Assembly: GCA_965371445.1 (NCBI GenBank)
Contig: CBDUYN010000150.1
Coordinates: 1-25,470, forward strand
Origin: DASWIG01 sp965371445
GTDB taxonomy: Bacteria; Acidobacteriota; Thermoanaerobaculia; Multivoradales; J023
Reading direction: 5' to 3'
DNA length: 25,470 nucleotides
Part shown: positions 23,197 to 25,470 of the stretch, piece after piece
Position numbering within the stretch: the stretch's first letter is position 1
Layout of the letters: each line of letters begins with the position of its first letter
Notes under the pieces: generated by a model
Told to the model about the DNA's origin: nothing
Seen by the model: only the letters and a program-made list of their open reading frames with translations
Database searches by the model: none
Made by a program: the position numbers and the translations under genes

Positions 23197-23340
23197 GGCG
23201 TTTTGCTCTCGCCGTCGACCGCCGCCGACGAGTACGGGGTGAAAAAGACGCTCTACCAGGACGTCTTCAAGACCTCGGAGTACTTCCTCTCGTCCCTGCG
23301 GGACGGCGGGCGAGCTTTTTCCTTGCGGATTTCGGCTTGA
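23197..23340 (+). pseudogene. Uma2-family (DUF820) nuclease fragment
   Basis: GVLLSPSTAADEYGVKKTLY followed by QDVFKTSEYFL matches the central segment of Uma2 PD-(D/E)XK-fold proteins (VLSPST, then a K-K-x-L-Y helix, then EYxL). It begins right after the radical SAM stop with no start codon and lacks the preceding strands. After EYFL it turns into SSLRDGGRAF, encoded by a 16-nt exact match (23290-23305) to part of the REP element at 7040-7055, then stops at 23338. It is a dead fragment. Confidence 0.6.
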
Positions 23341-23485
23341 GCTTCACCCGGCCGCCTCGGAGGAAGTCGAAGAAGCTCATGCCTGGTATGAGCGAGAAGC
23401 CTCCATGGCGATTGCCGACTCCTTCCTCGGCGAGCTCGACCGCGCGCTCGACGCGATCAGCGAGATGCCCGACACCTGGCCCTCC
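23327..23485 (+). pseudogene. ParE/RelE-type toxin fragment (N-terminal half)
   Basis: FRLELHPAASEEVEEAHAWY then EREASMAIADSFLGELDRAL then DAISEMPDTWPS is the first half of a ParE-like toxin (HPxAxxEVxEAxxWYE, F-x-x-E-L-x-x-A-L). It has no start codon, the beginning overlaps the Uma2 fragment in another frame, and the C-terminal half with the catalytic Arg is absent. The frame continues into unrelated sequence. Confidence 0.6.
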
Positions 23486-23529
23486 AGGTGCCTTCTTGAC
23501 AAGGGCAAGGGGAAAGTTGTTTCTGGCGG

Positions 23530-23917
23530 CGAGTATTCTTTTCAAGAAGGGCGGCGGGCTCGACGTTGCCTATTGGCAAGACGGAATCGTGAAAAGCTTG
23601 TTCAGACAGCAGATCATGGAGATCCTGGAACGGTCCCACGTTGCCGTCGATCGCGAAGTTCGGTTCGGATCCAAGACGTTTTCCGCAAAGACTTTGGTCG
23701 GCTGATCGTCTACGCCCGGATCGACGACGGCACGGTACCTCCGACCTGGGTCTGGTGGGGCGCTGATATCGAAGCCCGGCCGGGTCACGTCGAGACGCTG
23801 GACGACATCTTCTGTGCCCTGGAGAGAGAGCTCTCCGCGCTTCGCCGGACCGTCAAAAAGTATGCGCCGGACTTTCTCGAGGATCGCGGACGAGAGCTCC
23901 CTTCCGGCGTGCGGTAA
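23530..23917 (+). pseudogene. Unrecognised protein gene, one frameshift
   Basis: One frame reads LDVAYWQDGIVKSLFRQQIM then EILERSHVAVDREVRFGSKT then FSAK and terminates at TGA 23703. The next frame continues DFGRLIVYARIDDGTVPPTW then VWWGADIEARPGHVETLDDI then FCALERELSALRRTVKKYAP to TAA 23915-23917. One extra A in the CAAAG run at about 23686 would join them into about 120 residues. No start signal is visible and I know no family. The acidic/aromatic composition is protein-like only in the combined reading. Confidence 0.5.
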
Positions 23918-23939
23918 AGGCCCTGTTGGGGCAGGGCGC

Positions 23940-23957
23940 CCCCCTCTGAGGTGCCAC
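23940..23957. repeat. Second copy of a short CTGAGGTGCCACCC motif
   Basis: CCCCTCTGAGGTGCCACCC at about 23940-23957 matches CCCCTCCTGAGGTGCCACCC at 20999-21018 apart from one missing C. Both lie at the edge of gene remnants. Confidence 0.5.
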
Positions 23958-24011
23958 CCTTGCGACCGCGGCGGACGAGGCTCCCCCCCCTCGGCTTCGC
24001 CAGCCTGCTCG

Positions 24012-24206
24012 TCATCTCCGTCTCCGGTGACCGCGAACCACCAGGAGAGTGGCCTCGCGTGCCTCCTTGGCCTTTCCTCTGGCCTCCGCCATGGCTTCGT
24101 CCAAGGTGATCACCATGTCGCTTACCTCCTTGTTGGCTTCTTGCTTGAGCTCGGCCTGGAAGCGCTCCTCGTCCTCCGCCTCCAAGTCTACGTAGGGCCT
24201 CCTCAC
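24012..24206 (-). CDS. Small uncertain ORF or remnant
   Basis: The frame contains VDLEAEDEERFQAELKQEAN followed by KEVSD. An internal ATG at 24116, preceded by AAGGAGG with a 7-nt spacer (24132-24124), could start a 34-aa product MVITLDEAMAEARGKAKEAR ending VRGHRRRR. The ribosome-binding site is excellent but the product is very short and abruptly basic, as if truncated. The upstream acidic helix may be the end of another broken gene. Function unknown. Confidence 0.3.
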   Translation of the reverse strand: MRRPYVDLEAEDEERFQAELKQEANKEVSDMVITLDEAMAEARGKAKEAREATLLVVRGHRRRR

Positions 24207-24895
24207 TTTCCTGGCCCTCGCCCTGGACGATCGCCTGCTCGCCGTCGTCCGTGGGCAGCTCCGTTTCGCCGCCGCCGTCCTGGCTGGAGCCCTCCGGCCT
24301 GGTGTTGGCCACCTTCACCGTCAGGCCCCGGCGCCGTCCCGACGGACGCACCCGGGCCGCCTGCTCAGTCAGGCCGGCAGCAGGAAGAGCGCCTCGATCG
24401 TCCGTGCGCAGCCCAGGAAGGTGCGGCCGTAGGCCTCGGCGGCGTCGTTTCGCCAAAGAAGAGCCCGCTCGGTGATGCGACGGTGCAGCTCGACCTCGTC
24501 GATCGAAGTCCCGAGGCGCACGAGCCGGGCTCCGAGACGCTTGAGGAGCTTCGACTTGTCGACGCCGAAGCCCCGGACCCGGGGCTCGGCTTTCCACTCG
24601 GCCAGTTGGCGCAGTAGCGTCGCCCCGTGCTCGTGGAGGGTCGTCGGTTCTCCGGATGCGGCGGGCGAAGCCCAGTTGGTGGGCCTGAGCCTGGCCGAGC
24701 AGAGGCACCGCGACGTCGCGTACCGGGATGAGCTCGGCGCGCAGCTCCCGCGTCGCCGTGTCCCGCTCCTCCCGAGCCTGCCCGAGGTCGGCCTGGCGGT
24801 CGTCGACTCGCTCGTCGCCCGCGGCTTCCTGAGGGCGCCGGGAGCCAGCGGTCGACGCGTGAGGGGCGCCGAGAGTCCGCCACCGTCGGTCCGTT
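24200..24895 (-). pseudogene. Unrecognised coiled-coil protein gene with at least two frameshifts
   Basis: In the minus sense protein-like sequence moves between frames. DDRQADLGQAREERDTATRE then LRAELIPVRDVAVPLLGQAQ is in one frame. ASGEPTTLHEHGATLLRQLA then EWKAEPRVRGFGVDKSKLLK and on to ARTIEALFLL is in a second, after an indel near 24660. GLTEQAARVRPSGRRRG returns to the first frame after an indel near 24380. The order (ARxERD helix, VR, long helical body, final RVRPS.RRPG) recalls a widespread but uncharacterised bacterial family of about 220 aa. No intact start was found. Confidence 0.5.
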
Positions 24896-24929
24896 GAGGC
24901 GCCGTGGACGGCTCTTCCAGGGTGGCGAA

Positions 24930-24966
24930 GAGCCCTAAGTCCTTGTCTCTCAAGGACTTAGGGCTC
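24930..24966. other. Perfect 16-bp inverted repeat upstream of the rRNA promoters
   Basis: GAGCCCTAAGTCCTTG (24930-24945) and CAAGGACTTAGGGCTC (24951-24966) flank a 5-nt loop, tctct. There is no T-run on either side, so it is not a standard intrinsic terminator. It lies 37 nt before the -35 box of P1 and marks the boundary between the gene graveyard and the rRNA operon. Confidence 0.85.
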
Positions 24967-25003
24967 CCGATGAAGAATCTTCAAGAAAATCTGCGACGGA
25001 GGG

Positions 25004-25032
25004 TTGACACCCGGATTCGGCGTCCCTATAGT
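25004..25032 (+). promoter_or_regulatory. rRNA operon promoter P1
   Basis: Consensus TTGACA (25004-25009), 17-nt spacer, TATAGT (25027-25032). A short AT-rich segment lies upstream (24973-24991) and could act as an UP element. Confidence 0.85.
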
Positions 25033-25177
25033 ACGCCTTCCCTCGCGGCGGTCCCGCAGGGTGGCGCTCCGAGCGCCTTCCAGCAGGGCCGACGGGCCGG
25101 ACGGCTTGCTCCGAGGGTCGCTGGCGCCGGGTCCGACAGGACAGGGCCCGCGGGACGCAGACGATCGAAAAAAGTAG

Positions 25178-25206
25178 TTGACACGGCCCCCAGGGTCGCG
25201 TAGACT
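25178..25206 (+). promoter_or_regulatory. rRNA operon promoter P2
   Basis: Consensus TTGACA (25178-25183), 17-nt spacer, TAGACT (25201-25206), preceded by GAAAAAAGTAG. It lies 174 nt downstream of P1, the tandem arrangement usual for rrn operons. No gene lies between them. Confidence 0.8.
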
Positions 25207-25265
25207 ACATGACTGCCGCCTCGGAAGGGGTCCTTCGTGACCTTCTCCGTCAGCGGGTCGGTGTT

Positions 25266-25393
25266 GGTTCTTTGAAAACTGGATAGAGAGGCAGCCAACG
25301 ACAACTGCGAAGTTGACGCTGGGCTGCGTCGGCTAAGCGACGACGTACACACAGTACGGATAACACACCGTCACGGGCCTTCGGGCCGGTGGT
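25266..25393 (+). promoter_or_regulatory. rRNA leader with boxA antitermination site and UUCG hairpin
   Basis: GGTTCTTTGAAAAC (25266-25279) is a boxA-like NusB/NusE recruitment site. Further on, GGCC-TTCG-GGCC (25376-25387) with outer CACC/GGTG pairing forms a stable tetraloop hairpin just before 16S, probably part of the processing stem. Confidence 0.7.
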
Positions 25394-25405
25394 GGTTCAG
25401 GATTT

Positions 25406-25470
<65 letters not shown>

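Noticed and set aside
1..25405. tRNA genes
   Set aside because: No cloverleaf with a GTTCRANNC T-arm was found by eye on either strand.

Overview
The window is high-GC bacterial DNA. Every gene from the left edge to about 18.9 kb lies on the minus strand, a short plus-strand accessory region follows, and the window ends 65 nt into a 16S rRNA gene. The 16S start, the high GC and the gene content (exported PKD, LVIVD and FG-GAP propeller proteins, di-haem cytochrome, lipoprotein sulfatase-like proteins, REP palindromes) fit Acidobacteriota or a related phylum. This placement is inference, because 65 nt of 16S cannot settle it.

Region 1 (1-7.6 kb) encodes exported proteins. A giant LVIVD/PKD protein with a 15-proline linker runs off the left edge. 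Next come a secreted protein of unknown function behind a strong promoter and a long leader, a seven-bladed FG-GAP (VCBS) propeller with an Ala-rich N-terminal helix, and an XRE-type regulator with its own promoter and a palindrome. Terminators separate most of these units.

Region 2 (7.66-15.07 kb) is the most interesting part: six minus-strand genes with overlaps or gaps of 12 nt or less. In transcription order they are an ArsM-like SAM methyltransferase with all the arsenic-binding cysteines, a radical SAM enzyme with a Cys-rich C-terminus, a metallophosphoesterase-fold protein lacking several canonical metal ligands, a two-dinucleotide-fold flavoprotein, and two lipoprotein members of the sulfatase/alkaline-phosphatase superfamily. 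Both of these last two have Thr where sulfatases have the formylglycine Cys. An ArsM-like methyltransferase next to a radical SAM enzyme recalls arsM-arsS of arsenosugar synthesis, but the radical SAM enzyme is not recognisably ArsS and the other partners differ. I infer an undescribed pathway that makes and then exports or remodels an organoarsenic (or similar thiophilic-element) metabolite.

Region 3 (15.2-18.9 kb) holds a CNB-FHA signalling protein, a di-haem c-type cytochrome of the di-haem oxidoreductase type with Ca-binding-like loops, and mutM (fpg).

Region 4 (19.0-24.9 kb) is a gene graveyard. It contains an antitoxin with a frameshifted RelE-type toxin, a HEAT-repeat gene fused tail to tail with a beheaded LCAT-type lipase, a 42-bp tandem repeat, two radical SAM paralogues collapsed into each other, Uma2 and ParE fragments, and frameshifted hypothetical genes. 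The frames recover with small indels, whereas the long genes of regions 1-3 are intact.

Region 5 (24.93-25.47 kb) is the rRNA operon start: a perfect 16-bp inverted repeat, two near-consensus sigma70 promoters, a boxA-containing leader and the 5' end of 16S.
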